Below are positions 61,430 to 64,000 of a DNA stretch of 64,000 bases, piece after piece. A model generated the notes under the pieces. The model was not told the DNA's origin, made no database searches, and saw nothing but the letters and a program-made list of their open reading frames with translations. Source of the stretch: Serinus canaria (Eukaryota > Chordata > Aves > Passeriformes > Fringillidae); contig NC_066321.1 of the NCBI RefSeq assembly GCF_022539315.1, forward strand, positions 6,015,324 to 6,079,323, read 5' to 3'. Positions within the stretch are counted from its first letter, which is position 1. The number at the start of each line of letters is the position of its first letter. The translations under genes and the position numbers were made by a program.

Positions 61430-62058
61430 CTCTGCTCATTATTTTGAGTCTGCTGCCTTTTAACTACACTTTGGTAAAGTTAATTGAAGCATCCTTTTCA
61501 CTTCATTTTAAACAGACAAAAGAGAGCTCACCTCACTATCATTCATCTATTATGTTTTCCCATATTAATTTCCCCTTAGCACTGTCTTCAAATATCCTGA
61601 CATTTACTTCTCTGGCAACTGTTTTGATATTTTTTCATCATTTCAGTTGCTCTCTTTAGGATATTTTCAATTATTTCATGTGCTCTTTGAGATAGAATGC
61701 TGAGATTGAACACTTGAATACAGGCAAAGGTGTACTATAAATTCTTGTAACGATACTTGTTTTCTCTTAATACAATCTAACACCTCAATTTCTTTCCAGA
61801 CTGCACTGAACTGCAGCCTTCTCAATGCTGTTCCCTGCAATGACCAAGTATTTTTCTCTGAGTTGTTACAGCTAATTTAGAATCTATCAGGCAGTATGAT
61901 TAGTTCCAATTGTCCCTTCAGCATCAGTTACCATCAGCTGTCTACCCTGAAGCTCACCTGTCATTTATTGCTGAGTGCTCGATCACCGTTTGATCCTTCT
62001 GCATTCCTCGTATCTCTTAGAGTTAACAAGGCCCATGTAATTTCACCTTGTCAGCAAC
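61430..62058 (-). mobile_element. ancient CR1/L3-like LINE fragment, minus strand
   Basis: Read on the minus strand, successive pieces follow the region after the polymerase catalytic motif of amniote CR1/L3-like ORF2: SKLAVTTQRE-like residues (about 61860-61890), a run ending in ENILKRATEMMK-like residues (about 61620-61670), and a stretch near 61440-61500 that resembles the post-polymerase tail. On the + strand, GAGTTGTTACAGCTAATTTAGA and CTCTTTGAGATAGAATGC are the antisense words seen in many amniote copies. Frames are broken and no full domain remains. The A14 run at 62060-62073 abuts its 5' side, in element sense. Old, inactive, approximate edges. Confidence 0.6.
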
Positions 62059-62469
62059 CAAAAAAAAAAAAAAGTACTATTTATTGCCTTTCCAGACAGT
62101 TTTCACAAGTTCCAGTATGGATCTTTATATTGCTCAACTATTAATCTTTTTCTCAAGTCCTTATTTCTCACCTTCTTAGAGCTCCCTAATCCGCAAGAAA
62201 ACTTCCTTCTTATACTGAGATAATTTTTTCGAGTGACTTTATCCACATAAACTGTATTTACTATTGTAGCTACAAGATTTCCTGTCCTCAAGTAATGAAA
62301 GAATTCTAATAGACTGCAAAGATAATGTTTTCTTTAACAGGAACTATTTTGATTCATTCTTTGATAACAGCTTTATCGAAATGATACATAAAACCCCATA
62401 CCAGCATGATCTCTACATTTTTTGCAGGAACTAGTCAGAAGGCTAAGACTCACTCTCTCAAACCATTTG
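62059..62469. other. A+T-rich sequence between old repeats
   Basis: Begins with the A14 run at 62060-62073. No further element was recognised, though part of it may be decayed LINE sequence. Confidence 0.4.
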
Positions 62470-62479
62470 TACTCCCTAC

Positions 62480-62620
62480 ATCTTCCACTCTTCCCTTTAT
62501 CTATTTGCTTTATCTTTATGTTTGCCTTTCACTTAGATTTTCAACTATTTGAGGATAGCTTTTACTCTTTTTTATGTTTGGACAGTGTAGAGCACAGTGA
62601 GACTGAAGCACATACACACA
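62480..62620 (+). mobile_element. probable L2/MIR-type 3' tail remnant
   Basis: TTAGATTTTCAACTATTTGAGG (about 62534-62555), then TTTTACTCTTTTTTATGTTTGG and ACAGTGTAGAGCACAGTGAG (62582-62601), follow the order of the shared L2/MIR/CORE tail 'agactgtaagctcttggggcaggga...tctgtgtttgtacagcgcctagcacagtg'. The match is imperfect and by eye. It overlaps the 176-codon + frame at 62422-62952, which is therefore unlikely to be a gene. Confidence 0.4.
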
Positions 62621-64000
62621 AGAAGTACCTTGCAAAGACAATAGTGACATATTGCATGGAAAATGTTTCAAATAAAGTGATTTACTGCTTATCACATGCA
62701 AACAGACATTTCTATATCTTCTGCTCAGGTACTTCTCTGCTCAGTCCTGATACTAATAAAAATAATTCTTTGCTTTCCCAGAGGTTTTCTTACATCAACA
62801 CTGCACCAATCCAAAATAATGCCACTCTAAGATTAATTCTACTGGATGTACAAGAAATGAATCTGGAGACCTCTGTCTATGCAGTCACCATCCTTAGACT
62901 TCAGATAGTATCAGTTCAGACAATAATTTTTCTTATCTCCACTTTAGAGTAAGTTTTCTCCTTTTCCAGAGAAGCAGTTCAGTATAAAAAGTTAGGAAAT
63001 TCCATCACCTTGGTACAAGCCTCTCTGCTGTCAATATAGTAAACTGCTTGTTTGCAAAAGTAAATTATGCTTTCGTTATTTTTACCAAATAAAATGTTAC
63101 CTACACATTATTTAGTGTGTAAGTAATCAACTAGGGCAGATGGTGACAATCCCCTGTGTGACTGTGCTGTAGCAGGAGGAAGAGCAAAGACGAATGCAAC
63201 AGAGCAGATGTCCAGGATGCATGTGGAAGATGACAGACAAATGAGTCACACCCAAGGATCCCATTTCCACTTCCACAGTGGATTTGTCAAAGACAGGAGA
63301 GTGAGGCTGAACACCAGCAAATTCAGACATCTCATAGGAAGAGAGGATGGAGGTCAGCTTGTTGATAGAGGAGAAATTCCAGGAGAGTTCCCAAAGATGC
63401 TGCATCTTCCCCAGGTTCGGGGAATGGTATGAGTAAAGGAAAACCTTAAAGTCATGGCTCCTGCAAAGAGCTTTCACTGGAGCAAACACTACACTTTAAA
63501 GGAACTATACAGTCATTGCTCTTGGAGAAAGCAGAGCTGCAAGCTACAAGAGATTTACCTGGGTAACACCCAGAGAGAAGGTGAGAAAACTGTATGTTCC
63601 TTCCTCAAGAGAAATGGTAGGAAGAAGCTACCTCAGAGAATGGCAGATTGGAGATAGGGTACAACAAGCTGGTGACCATCATAAGCAGGCGCAGTCATTT
63701 TGGCAGTCCTGCCTTCCTGAGCAAGTGCAGATCTGACCCCTCTGAGCCCTCTTACCAGACCCCATTTGCCCACCACCCACACAGCTTCTTGTTTATGTTA
63801 CTGTCAAACTCACCAACTGCAGCAGGAAACCTAAACGTCACCTCTGCCTTAACAAGAGGCCTTGGGAAGGACTAAACACTGAGCAGAGCATCTATCCAAG
63901 CTTTCCTTTCCTTAAACAGTCTATGGATTCATTAAGAATGTCCAGAAATATTCTCATCTCTGTATAAAGTCTACACTGGAATTAGGAACAGCAAATATTC
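62621..64000. other. unique non-coding DNA with one splice-bounded open block
   Basis: A + strand block at about 63172-63429 is open in one frame from an acceptor-like TGTGCTGTAG to a donor-like ATG|GTATGAGT. Its predicted residues are hydrophilic and unrecognised, and the opposite strand is open too (63127-63489), so coding is uncertain. The rest shows nothing. Confidence 0.3.

Noticed and set aside
62422..62952. 176-codon + frame
   Set aside because: It overlaps a probable L2/MIR-type tail and shows no domain; its residues are rich in Leu, Phe and Ser as expected from T-rich sequence.
1..64000. tRNA, rRNA, snRNA genes, CRISPR arrays and prokaryotic operons
   Set aside because: No cloverleaf with intact A and B boxes, no U6, 7SK, Y or 5S landmarks, no regularly spaced direct repeats and no dense long reading frames were found by eye.

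Overview
This window reads as nuclear DNA of a bird: a non-coding stretch that is either intergenic or inside a very large intron. The clearest taxonomic marks are a CR1 LINE 3' end at about 53.27-53.40 kb, with the hallmark GGTCCCTTCCAA block followed by TTCTATG, and a solo LTR of the avian ERVL type at about 44.83-45.36 kb. Base composition is A+T rich, CpG is depleted in most places, and recognisable repeats are few. That texture fits avian euchromatin and argues against bacteria, phage or plasmid. No operon, tRNA, rRNA, CRISPR array or origin of replication was seen. All open frames are short. The three longest are about 176-183 codons, which is near what chance gives in 64 kb.

Layout. 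0-31.9 kb is mostly unique sequence. It holds several blocks that look conserved (about 2.04-2.36, 5.44-5.74, 8.76-9.24 and 25.52-25.76 kb), GC-rich patches near 4.4, 19.7 and 22.6 kb, and a small perfect hairpin at 3.8 kb. A tRNA-type SINE remnant lies at 31.9 kb. 34.0-35.6 kb holds the most exon-like signals: a 117-bp minus-strand block with a strong acceptor, an open frame and a strong donor, beside a tiny CpG-rich patch. 36.0-37.0 kb is strongly pyrimidine-biased on the + strand. 41-43 kb holds two probable MIR-like remnants and an A-rich low-complexity tract. The solo LTR follows at 44.8-45.4 kb. 45.4-53 kb is unique with more conserved-looking blocks. 53-54.5 kb has a young-looking CR1 tail and a cluster of small tandem repeats. 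A possible terminal exon ending in a hydrophobic segment lies at 57.48-57.60 kb. 59.5-62.7 kb is a cluster of old retroelement debris: a decayed CR1 reverse transcriptase fragment on +, a second CR1/L3-like fragment on -, and an L2/MIR-type 3' tail.

No complete gene can be supported. The regulatory and exon calls come from texture and splice signals only. They need genome alignment and RNA data. Sequence alone cannot say which gene, if any, this window lies in or beside.
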